Positions 53,615-58,820 of a stretch of DNA of 64,000 nucleotides are shown piece by piece. Made by a program: the position numbers and the translations under genes. Numbering within the stretch: the stretch's first letter is position 1; the number at the start of each line of letters is the position of its first letter. The notes beneath the pieces are model-generated. The model saw only the letters and a program-made list of their open reading frames with translations, made no database searches and was not told the origin of the DNA. This stretch comes from Aridibacter sp965216195 (GTDB taxonomy: Bacteria > Acidobacteriota > Blastocatellia > Pyrinomonadales > Pyrinomonadaceae): the NCBI GenBank assembly GCA_965216195.1, contig OZ244151.1, positions 1,488,001 through 1,552,000 of the forward strand, in the 5' to 3' direction.

Positions 53615-53707
53615 CGGTATTTGGTGTCGGTAGCCCAAACGTGAGCGCGGGCTCAACGCAATATCAGGAGCCCTTCTTAACAGTCGGGCTACAGACACCC
53701 GATATCG
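53615..53707 (+). ncRNA. Predicted rod-shaped RNA with a symmetric internal bubble
   Basis: The outer stem pairs 53615-53628 with 53694-53707 (14 positions, one mismatch, two wobbles). After a G/A mismatch, GTAGCCC (53630-53636) pairs with GGGCTAC (53686-53692). A symmetric 12/12-base internal loop separates this from GGGCTC/GAGCCC (53649-53654 with 53668-53673). The rod is 93 bases long and has no ORF. It lies just after a terminator. The bubble-in-rod shape recalls 6S RNA, but it is half that length and no homology can be claimed. Confidence 0.5.
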
Positions 53708-53744
53708 AAAACGATATTTGACAACTGAATAACCAAACTTGAAT

Positions 53745-53870
53745 AGAAAAGGCAGAGATTCTTCAAAGATAATTCCTTCGAAATAAACTTTGGCGAGTTA
53801 ACCAAAGGAACCATCTTCCAACATCTTCGGGCACTTTGCGTCCGTAGTCTGTCTTATCTCTGCCTTTTCT
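53745..53870 (+). ncRNA. Predicted 126-base RNA closed by a perfect 15-bp stem
   Basis: AGAAAAGGCAGAGAT (53745-53759) pairs perfectly with ATCTCTGCCTTTTCT (53856-53870). Inside are small stems TTTGG/CCAAA, GGAA/TTCC and CGG..AC/GT.CG. A T-rich run (AATTTTTG) follows. It has no ORF. It directly precedes the first tRNA gene (31 bases). It could be an RNA gene, a processing signal or a small mobile palindrome. Confidence 0.5.
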
Positions 53871-53901
53871 AATTTTTGCACAAAAAGTTCTATTTTACGA
53901 C

Positions 53902-53977
53902 GCGGATGTAGCTCAAAGGCTCAGAGCAACGGTCTTCCAAACCGAAGATGCGGGTTCGATTCCTGTCATCCGCTCCA
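53902..53977 (+). tRNA. tRNA-Gly(TCC)
   Basis: Acceptor GCGGATG/CATCCGC, anticodon loop CTTCCAA, T-loop TTCGATT, encoded CCA. The outermost anticodon-stem pair is A-A; otherwise canonical. First gene of the array. Confidence 0.92.
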
Positions 53978-53991
53978 AAAGAAAGAGTAAT

Positions 53992-54058
53992 CAGTCGTCA
54001 GTTATCAGTGATCAGGTAATGCCTTGACTGCTAACTGCTTACTGTTCACTGACGACTG
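53992..54058. repeat. Spacer palindrome, CAGTCGTCAGT family
   Basis: CAGTCGTCAGT (53992-54002) and ACTGACGACTG (54048-54058) pair perfectly. The interior carries 7-bp units (TTATCAGTGATCAG, CTAACTGCTTACTG). It fills the gap between tRNA-Gly and tRNA-Arg. Confidence 0.75.
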
Positions 54059-54063
54059 TTTTG

Positions 54064-54140
54064 GGGGATGTAGCTCAATGGACCAGAGCGCCTCGCTACG
54101 AACGAGGAGGTTGTAGGTTCGAGTCCTACCGTCCTCTCCA
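54064..54140 (+). tRNA. tRNA-Arg(ACG)
   Basis: Acceptor GGGGATG/CGTCCTC, anticodon arm CCTCG-CTACGAA-CGAGG, D stem GCTC/GAGC, T arm GTAGG-TTCGAGT-CCTAC, CCA encoded. Canonical; anticodon ACG would need A34-to-I editing by TadA. Confidence 0.95.
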
Positions 54141-54149
54141 ACTACTTGC

Positions 54150-54224
54150 AGGAGCGTAAGTTAACCGGCAAACTCTCGGTCTCCAAAATCGAATATTCCC
54201 GTTCGAATCGGGACGCTCCTGCCA
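54150..54224 (+). tRNA. tRNA-Trp(CCA)
   Basis: Acceptor AGGAGCG/CGCTCCT, G73 and CCA, anticodon arm TCGGT-CTCCAAA-ATCGA, T arm TCCCG-TTCGAAT-CGGGA. The identity base G73 is correct. It starts 9 bases after tRNA-Arg. Confidence 0.93.
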
Positions 54225-54226
54225 AA

Positions 54227-54314
54227 GGAAGAGATGCCCAATTGGTCGGGCAGCAGTTTTGAAAACCGCGGCGTGAAAAAACGCATGCGGGTTCGAATTC
54301 TGTCTCTTCCGCCA
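54227..54314 (+). tRNA. tRNA-Ser(TGA)
   Basis: 88 bases with a class II variable arm (GCGT..ACGC). Acceptor GGAAGAG/CTCTTCC, G73, CCA, anticodon loop TTTGAAA. One A-C mismatch in the anticodon stem and three wobbles in the T stem. It starts 2 bases after the tRNA-Trp CCA. Confidence 0.9.
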
Positions 54315-54319
54315 ATTTT

Positions 54320-54397
54320 CTGGGTGTTCCGCAGACGGCTATACGGACTGGACTTGGAATCCAGTGTTCGCAGGTTCAAATCCTGCCACCCAGACCA
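54320..54397 (+). tRNA. tRNA-Pro(TGG), copy 1
   Basis: Acceptor CTGGGTG/CACCCAG, A73, CCA, anticodon arm CTGGA-CTTGGAA-TCCAG, T arm GCAGG-TTCAAAT-CCTGC. C1-G72 and A73 fit proline. The D arm (CCGCAGACGGCTATACGG) is unlike the chromosomal tRNA-Pro(GGG). Confidence 0.9.
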
Positions 54398-54400
54398 CGT

Positions 54401-54487
54401 CGAGTTTAGAGTTCGGAGTTTAGAGTTTCGAGTTTGGAGTTCGTTTTTCTGATAACGCTGAACTTTGAACTCTAAACTCTCAACTCG
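54401..54487. repeat. Spacer repeat, GAGTTTAGAGTTC family
   Basis: The left half repeats GAGTTTAGAGTTCGGAGTTT; the right half is its complement (GAACTCTAAACTCTCAACTC). It can fold into a long hairpin between tRNA-Pro and the next stem-loop. Confidence 0.8.
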
Positions 54488-54495
54488 TAAAGAGT

Positions 54496-54570
54496 TTGGG
54501 TTTGTGATTAGGTTTGCGCCGCGGTCGGTTCAAGCTGAGACGTCTTATCCTCGCGTTATCACAGACCCAA
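54496..54570 (+). other. 75-base stem-loop within the tRNA array
   Basis: TTGGGTTTGTGAT (54496-54508) pairs with ATCACAGACCCAA (54558-54570), 13 bp with one G-T. The 49-base loop contains GGTTCAAGC, like a T loop, but no cloverleaf can be drawn. The 94 bases that follow, up to tRNA-Gln, hold TACTACTGCTCACGGCTTAC-type repeat units. Confidence 0.5.
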
Positions 54571-54664
54571 GCCCACGTAAGTAGTAAGTGAGATTACAAA
54601 AGACTGCATAACTGCAAACCACCAATTACTACTGCTCACGGCTTACCGCTAGCTACCTAACTGT

Positions 54665-54739
54665 TTCGGGGTCGTCTAATTGGCAGGACGCTTGACTTTG
54701 ACTCAGGAGATGGAGGTTCGAATCCTTCCCCCGAAGCCA
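54665..54739 (+). tRNA. tRNA-Gln(TTG)
   Basis: Acceptor TTCGGGG/CCCCGAA, G73, CCA, anticodon arm CTTGA-CTTTGAC-TCAGG, T-loop TTCGAAT. The weak U1-A72 pair and G73 are glutamine identity features. Confidence 0.94.
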
Positions 54740-54803
54740 AATTCGAGGAGATCAAAAACACACTTACTTCGTGCGTGTTTCTGCATTTCGAATCCGACAA
54801 AAA

Positions 54804-54827
54804 GGAACGCGGACACTCGTGTCCGCA
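54804..54827. repeat. Palindrome, GCGGACACTCGTGTCCGC family
   Basis: An 18-base palindromic core in the spacer between tRNA-Gln and the second tRNA-Pro. Over 24 bases it differs at one position from the sequence inserted in carB (34607-34630). A copy of the ACACACTTACTTCGTG palindrome lies just before it, at about 54757-54784. Confidence 0.85.
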
Positions 54828-54843
54828 AATTTGAATTGAGTTT

Positions 54844-54921
54844 CTGAGCGTTCCGCAGATGGCTATACGGGCTTGCCTTGGAAGCAAGTGTTCGCAGGTT
54901 CAAATCCTGCCGCTCAGACCA
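54844..54921 (+). tRNA. tRNA-Pro(TGG), copy 2
   Basis: Acceptor CTGAGCG/CGCTCAG, A73, CCA, anticodon arm CTTGC-CTTGGAA-GCAAG. The D and T arms are nearly the same as copy 1, but the acceptor and anticodon stems differ by compensated changes, so both fold well. Confidence 0.9.
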
Positions 54922-54924
54922 GAA

Positions 54925-55000
54925 TCGAGTTCAGAGTTTGGGGTTCAAAGTTCAAGGTTAGTCTTCTAAGTTTCTACACAGAACCCTAAACTCTGAACCA
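54925..55000. repeat. Spacer repeat, GTTCAGAGTTT family
   Basis: GAGTTCAGAGTTTGGGGTTC on the left and AACCCTAAACTCTGAACC on the right form an inverted repeat. The same family occurs inside feoB and again at about 55088-55165. Confidence 0.8.
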
Positions 55001-55006
55001 ATTTTC

Positions 55007-55082
55007 GCCGGCGTAGCCAAACGGCAAAGGCTGCGGTCTTAGAAACCGTGATATGTGAGTTCGAATCTCGCCGCCGGTACCA
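55007..55082 (+). tRNA. tRNA with leucine anticodon (TAG) on a class I body
   Basis: Acceptor GCCGGCG/CGCCGGT (G1-T72 wobble), A73, CCA, D stem GCC/GGC, anticodon arm GCGGT-CTTAGAA-ACCGT, T arm GTGAG-TTCGAAT-CTCGC. The fold is sound, but the variable region is 5 bases, whereas bacterial tRNA-Leu is class II. The charging identity is therefore uncertain. Confidence 0.8.
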
Positions 55083-55171
55083 AGAAAAAGTTCAAAGTTC
55101 AGAGTTTCGAGTTCGAAGTTAACCATCAAAAACTTTGAACTGTGAACACTAAACTCTGAACTCGATTCACG

Positions 55172-55247
55172 GGGGATGAATGCAAAGAGTCGAGCAACTA
55201 GCCCTTCAAGCTGGTCGTAGCGGGTTCGAGTCCCGTCATCGCTGCCA
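55172..55247 (+). tRNA. tRNA-Glu(TTC), non-canonical
   Basis: Anticodon arm CTAGC-CCTTCAA-GCTGG, so position 33 is C instead of U. Position 8 is A. The acceptor GGGGATG/CATCGCT has a G-G mismatch at pair 3-70 and a G-T at 1-72. G73, CCA and a good T arm are present. Function is doubtful. Confidence 0.7.
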
Positions 55248-55334
55248 ATAATCAGTCACGATGGTCTTGGAAGTAAACAGTCGACAATCTTCTCAAAACT
55301 GGCTGGACTTCCCTGACTTACCAGACTTATTTCT

Positions 55335-55409
55335 GTGGACTGTAGCTTAAACGGCTAAAGCGTCGCACTGTGAATGCGAAAATTGTCGGTTTGAACCCGA
55401 TCAGCCCAA
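55335..55409 (+). tRNA. tRNA-His(GTG), non-canonical, no CCA
   Basis: The anticodon arm TCGCA-CTGTGAA-TGCGA is perfect, and a G precedes T1 as position -1. The acceptor TGGACTG/CAGCCCA has an A-C mismatch. Position 73 is A, not the C expected for His, and the next bases are GTA, not CCA. Confidence 0.7.
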
Positions 55410-55417
55410 GTATAAAG

Positions 55418-55530
55418 TCCATCGTCTCGGGCCCGTCGTCCAAAGTAGCTTTCCTCCAATAAAAGGCAAAGACGTGGACACTACCTTGAACATTGGACTC
55501 AGGACGTTGGACTTTGGACCCTTGGACATC
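55418..55530. repeat. Spacer with GTCCAAAG-type repeat units
   Basis: GTCCA-T-CGTC near 55418 can pair with GACGTGGAC near 55472, and TTGGACTTTGGACCCTTGGAC closes the spacer. It is another 7-bp-unit family between tRNA-His and tRNA-Phe. Confidence 0.55.
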
Positions 55531-55534
55531 TTAC

Positions 55535-55609
55535 GGACGTTTAGCTGAGATAGATTAGCGTCGGTTTGAAGAACCGAAGAGTTTGGTGCAATACCAAAAG
55601 CGTCCACCA
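55535..55609 (+). tRNA. tRNA-Phe(GAA), divergent T loop
   Basis: Acceptor GGACGTT/AGCGTCC, A73, CCA, anticodon arm TCGGT-TTGAAGA-ACCGA. The T arm is TTTGG-TGCAATA-CCAAA; the usual TTCRANY loop is lost. The D loop lacks the GG pair that normally docks with the T loop. Confidence 0.82.
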
Positions 55610-55615
55610 ATTTTA

Positions 55616-55651
55616 AGCCGATTAGCTCAGCGGATCGAGAGCGGTCTGTCG
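55616..55651 (+). pseudogene. 5' half of a tRNA, broken in the anticodon arm
   Basis: AGCCGATTAGCTCAGCGG and GAGAGC give an acceptor strand, T8, and a D arm. After the 5' anticodon-stem strand the sequence turns into GACTTCCTACTTCCCAGACT, a repeat also seen in the spacer at about 55298-55330. No T arm or acceptor 3' strand follows. Confidence 0.7.
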
Positions 55652-55683
55652 ACTTCCTACTTCCCAGACTTCCTCGACTGTTA

Positions 55684-55760
55684 CGGAACATAGCTTAAAC
55701 GGCAAAAGCACTCGGCTGATAACCGGGAGATTAAAGGTTCAAATCCTTTTGTTCCGACCA
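55684..55760 (+). tRNA. tRNA-Ile(GAT)
   Basis: Acceptor CGGAACA/TGTTCCG, A73, CCA, anticodon arm CTCGG-CTGATAA-CCGGG, T arm AAAGG-TTCAAAT-CCTTT. All stems pair. Canonical except for C1-G72. Confidence 0.92.
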
Positions 55761-55780
55761 ATTTTTTCCCGCCTATAACG

Positions 55781-55882
55781 ACACGAAAGGATTTCCTTGG
55801 TTTGCAACAAACGACATACAACTTCCGTTCGCAATGAACGAACTTGTCGTAGCTTGCGAAACGCCAAACTTCCCTTTCGTGT
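55781..55882 (+). ncRNA. Predicted 102-base nested hairpin between tRNA-Ile and tRNA-Asn
   Basis: ACACGAAAGG (55781-55790) pairs with CCTTTCGTGT (55873-55882). Inside, ACGACA pairs with TGTCGT and CGTTC with GAACG. No ORF of note. It could be an RNA gene or a palindromic element. Confidence 0.45.
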
Positions 55883-55925
55883 TCGCCTTCCTTAAATGTC
55901 GAAGGCATGGCGTTTAGAGTTTATT

Positions 55926-56000
55926 TGGCAAGTAACTCAGCGGTAGAGTGCCGCACTGTTAATGCGGAAGTCACGGGTTCGAATCCCACCCGGTCTACCA
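55926..56000 (+). tRNA. tRNA-Asn(GTT), degenerate acceptor
   Basis: The D arm and anticodon arm (CCGCA-CTGTTAA-TGCGG) are good and CCA is encoded. The acceptor TGGCAAG/CCGGTCT has mismatches at pairs 1, 5 and 6, and the T stem mismatches at its two outer pairs. It is probably decaying or needs editing. Confidence 0.65.
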
Positions 56001-56248
56001 ATTTTGCAGAAACACGCACGAAGTAAGTGTGTCTAATAGCCAGGTGCTTTAGCTCGTGAAGAAGATGCTCTTATGAGATCTAGCATGTTTTAACAGGCTT
56101 AAAGTAGGCGGCTTAAGCCAGCGACAGTAAGGACGTTAAAACGCCCTAATCTTTTTTACCGATTAAAACCACGCCGTAAACGACGTGGCTACAAATATAA
56201 TTTACTTTTCGAGCGGATTCGCTCAATTAACCAAAAAGGAGAAAAAAA

Positions 56249-56296
56249 ATGATTTATCAAAACACGAACAAGGAGGTGCAACAGATGAAGCTATGA
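56249..56296 (+). CDS. 15-residue leader ORF coupled to the next gene
   Basis: The ATG follows AAGGAG at a 7-base spacing. The product is MIYQNTNKEVQQMKL. Its TGA overlaps the ATG of the downstream gene (ATGA), and its last third contains GGAGG, which serves the next start. This looks like a translated leader that couples or gates the following gene. Between tRNA-Asn and here (56001-56248) lie an ACACACTTACTTCGTG-family palindrome and a GGCTTAAGCC palindrome. Confidence 0.55.
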   Translation: MIYQNTNKEVQQMKL

Positions 56297-56715
56297 ACAT
56301 TAATTTTTTCATAGACCGACTGAAGGATTTCGTTTTCACAAAATCGAACCCATCAGATCAGGTTTATTTAGCAGGAGAAGAAATGAGCAAGAAATACCAC
56401 ATACGAAAGCGTATGTTTCTAAATCGTGATTTGGGAATGCCAGCTGTGATTGTCGCTATCGTTGAAGATACGAGCAAAACACAAGGTAAAACCCAGGACG
56501 ATTTTGTCTACGGCGAGATCAGTCTGAGTTTATCTGATTGCTACCGCCAGATTTCGTATGATTTTTGTCTGGAAAGCAAAAACGTAAGAAAAGCGGCGCT
56601 CCATAAGATCGGGCGTATCGCAGACACCATAAACGCTTTCCGCGACGCTTTAAAGAAGGAGATCGAATTGATCGAAACTCTTCAAACGCCAAAGGCTAAA
56701 TCAGCGAAAGCTTAG
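56293..56715 (+). CDS. Small soluble protein inside the tRNA array, unknown function
   Basis: 140 residues. The ATG at 56293 overlaps the leader stop and is served by GGAGG at 56272-56276, which also lies 8 bases ahead of an in-frame ATG of the leader. The sequence is charged with mixed helix and strand: MPAVIVAIVEDTSKTQGKTQ, DFVYGEISLSLSDCYRQISYDF, then a long C-terminal helix (RIADTINAFRDALKKEIELIE). No family is recognised and there is no nuclease motif. Its place between tRNA-Asn and tRNA-Asp suggests it travels with the array. Confidence 0.7.
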   Translation: MNINFFIDRLKDFVFTKSNPSDQVYLAGEEMSKKYHIRKRMFLNRDLGMPAVIVAIVEDTSKTQGKTQDDFVYGEISLSLSDCYRQISYDFCLESKNVRKAALHKIGRIADTINAFRDALKKEIELIETLQTPKAKSAKA

Positions 56716-56755
56716 TTAAGCCGGGAGGAGCGAACAAATCCCACTCCCGCTTTTC

Positions 56756-56830
56756 GGGGTTGAAGAACAAAGGCTGTTCGTCTGGCTGTCTATCAGAAAG
56801 TTGCGGGTTCGAGTCCCGTCAGCCCCGCCA
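56756..56830 (+). tRNA. tRNA-Asp(GTC)
   Basis: Acceptor GGGGTTG/CAGCCCC, G73, CCA, anticodon arm TCTGG-CTGTCTA-TCAGA, T arm GCGGG-TTCGAGT-CCCGT. The D stem GAAC/GTTC is unusual but paired. A CGGGAG/CTCCCG hairpin followed by TTTT lies just upstream (56722-56754). Last gene of the array. Confidence 0.92.
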
Positions 56831-56873
56831 TTTAGCTTTTGGAGATTACTTCGGGACATTAAGCTTGATTACT

Positions 56874-57473
56874 TCAATTTGAAGCTCGCAATTCAGTTCC
56901 ATCAAAAAGTTCTAAAACGAGTTTATTACTCTCGTCGCATTTAATTTTCATGGTTGGTTCTTTGCAATAAATTGCAACGAAAATAAAAAAAGCGATCGCC
57001 AAAACAAACCCCATCGATATCAGAAAAAGCATCGCGAATGTAGAAATTGGCGAAAAATATGTGTCGCCGATAATAATTGAAAATATACCTAACCCAATAA
57101 ACGCGGCTGATCCATATGGAGCGAGTGGTTTAAGCCAAACCGCCCGGTTGAGTCCCGCGACGCAGCTTGAACAACATGGCATTGAGATCGTTAACTTGTT
57201 GGTCAGTTCGTCTTGTAGCAATTCAATCTCCCGTCCAAGAAACAGTTGTCCCAACTCAAATGCGAATGAGGACGATTCGACTTCAACCGGATGCATAGCC
57301 ATTTTTCCTTCGTTACCGCAATTCAAGCAAATACCGCCGTGGTTGCTGTCGACGCTTCTACGCTGTCGGTGTTGGGTGGTAGTGGTTTCGCCTAAAAGAC
57401 TTTGGCATCTTTGACACGCATCAAACTTTGCGAAGTTTACTAATCCGCATTCAGTACATTTTTTTGAGGACAT
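56874..57473 (-). CDS. Zinc-ribbon membrane protein (paralogue 1)
   Basis: 199 residues. The N-terminal ribbon CTECGLVNFAKFDACQRC (about 5-22) is followed by a second CxxC (CLNCGNEGKMA) and CCSSCVAG, then two transmembrane helices (about 117-136 and 140-165) and a short C-terminal domain. It is a paralogue of the gene 24 bases upstream on the same strand. Such proteins are usually left as hypothetical; the ribbon may bind nucleic acid or a partner at the membrane. It converges on the tRNA array. Confidence 0.65.
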   Translation of the reverse strand: MSSKKCTECGLVNFAKFDACQRCQSLLGETTTTQHRQRRSVDSNHGGICLNCGNEGKMAMHPVEVESSSFAFELGQLFLGREIELLQDELTNKLTISMPCCSSCVAGLNRAVWLKPLAPYGSAAFIGLGIFSIIIGDTYFSPISTFAMLFLISMGFVLAIAFFIFVAIYCKEPTMKIKCDESNKLVLELFDGTELRASN

Positions 57474-57497
57474 CTTTATCTCCTTTTTCTGAAAGAA

Positions 57498-58148
57498 CTA
57501 GACATTCAAAAAATCGCGTTCGATACCGTTCGACAATTTTATTGCAACTGTATTCCCATTAACTTTTCCAAACTTTAGGTTTACTTTTTTATCCAAGAAA
57601 AAGTGATAGCCACCAGTTGCAATACAAATTACAATGAGCACAATTGCTATCCAAAGGGAACCGAAAGAAATTCCAAGAACTATCGCGAATATTAGAGACG
57701 AAGCCATCACTAATTGCAGAATTGGGCTTAAAACTGTGAACGGCCGATATTCATCCCAACAAATCTGACAAAACGGTACTGAGATTTGATGCCTTACCCT
57801 TGCGACAGCTGCCGCAACGACAAACGGAATCGGTCCAAGTAAAAGCATGAGATAAACAGCTGGCGGCAAATAACTCTTCTTAACCGTCTGAAAAGAGACG
57901 GCTGTGCCGGAGCCACATTTAGCACACGATGAAAATCGCCCTCGGCTTGTTTGCGGAGAACGCTGGCTCTTATCGAAAACAGGTGGAGGAGGCGGAAGTT
58001 CATTAGCGTAAAACTCGCGTTCGGGAGCGTTAACTTTCCGACGAGCTGAAATTGAAGAAAGTTCATTCAGGGCTAGATTGCATCGTTTACATTCTTCCGC
58101 GTCTGCGAAGTTGACCAGTCCACATTGTGGGCATCTTTTGGACGACAT
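57498..58148 (-). CDS. Zinc-ribbon membrane protein (paralogue 2)
   Basis: 216 residues with the same plan as its neighbour: ribbon CPQCGLVNFADAEECKRC (about 5-22), second knuckle CAKCGSGTAVSF, FCQICWDEY between hydrophobic segments, about three transmembrane helices, and a C-terminal beta-rich tail (VNLKFGKVNGNTVAIKL). Its first transmembrane helix (about 93-113) is absent from paralogue 1. Probably co-transcribed with it. Function unknown. Confidence 0.65.
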   Translation of the reverse strand: MSSKRCPQCGLVNFADAEECKRCNLALNELSSISARRKVNAPEREFYANELPPPPPVFDKSQRSPQTSRGRFSSCAKCGSGTAVSFQTVKKSYLPPAVYLMLLLGPIPFVVAAAVARVRHQISVPFCQICWDEYRPFTVLSPILQLVMASSLIFAIVLGISFGSLWIAIVLIVICIATGGYHFFLDKKVNLKFGKVNGNTVAIKLSNGIERDFLNV

Positions 58149-58262
58149 AGGGTACTCCTTATTTTGACTATTGATGTGGGAAGGAATCTAGAGGATTAGA
58201 TCCAAGTACTATTTTACGGGAGTGATCAGGATTTTTCCAGATTTTTATTCAGTTTGCGATTG

Positions 58263-58763
58263 TTAAATCGATAATTCGTAAAAGATTTCATCTTCACTCG
58301 TCCCGTCAGACCACTCTTTTTCTTTTCGATCGGTTTCGACAAAGCCATGTTTCTGATTTGCAAATTTTGAAGCGGCGTTTGATTCGCGGTGAGATACAAC
58401 GATTCTTCTTACTTCTGGCTGATTCTTTGCCCAATCAATTCGGGTTTTGTACATCAGATTGGAAATTCCCTTTCGGCGGTATTCCGGTTCGAGCCAGGAG
58501 CCCCAGAGATGGGCGGTTGATTTTGCAACGGTGTCTTGCGGGACAAAAACTCCGGTCATTCCGATCAGTTTTTCGCCGTCGTAAATGAAAAATATCGCCT
58601 GCTGCTTTTCTGAAATCCAATCCTTCCAATCTTGTTTTGAGTTGTTTTTCTCACGTTCGTAATTTGAACCAAACACTTTTGGATCCGATTTGAGGGCTTT
58701 GAGACGAATCCCGCGGAAATCTTGCCAGTCGGATTCTCTAATTTGCTTGATCAATATGTTCAT
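58263..58763 (-). CDS. GNAT-family N-acetyltransferase
   Basis: 166 residues. The N-terminal IKQIRESDWQDFRGIRLKAL, then LIGMTGVFVPQ, and the acetyl-CoA loop region LEPEYRRKGISNLMYKTRIDW (Q/RxxGxG/A form RRKGIS) are GNAT motifs C, D and A. RIVVSHRESNAASKFANQKHGF is motif B. The substrate is unknown; relatives act on small amines or protein N-termini. It is transcribed alone. Confidence 0.85.
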   Translation of the reverse strand: MNILIKQIRESDWQDFRGIRLKALKSDPKVFGSNYEREKNNSKQDWKDWISEKQQAIFFIYDGEKLIGMTGVFVPQDTVAKSTAHLWGSWLEPEYRRKGISNLMYKTRIDWAKNQPEVRRIVVSHRESNAASKFANQKHGFVETDRKEKEWSDGTSEDEIFYELSI

Positions 58764-58787
58764 TTCATTCCAAAAAGAATCATAACA

Positions 58788-58820
58788 TTGTAGGGGCAGG
58801 TCTTGTGCCTACCCTTACAA
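58788..58820. repeat. Intergenic hairpin, GTAGGGGCAGG family
   Basis: TTGTAGGGGCAGG and CCTACCCTTACAA form an imperfect stem. It lies in the divergent gap between the GNAT gene and rtcB. An ACACACTT..CGTGTTTCTGCA copy follows at about 58907-58936, just before the rtcB SD. Confidence 0.5.

Noticed and set aside
53615..53707. Assigning the rod RNA as 6S RNA
   Set aside because: Length is half that of 6S RNA and I could not identify family-specific bases. Only the shape is similar.
56035..56105. tRNA-like stretch (GCTTTAGCTCGTGAAG ...) after tRNA-Asn
   Set aside because: It has a D-arm-like piece but no acceptor pairing, no 7-base anticodon loop and no T arm. At most a remnant.
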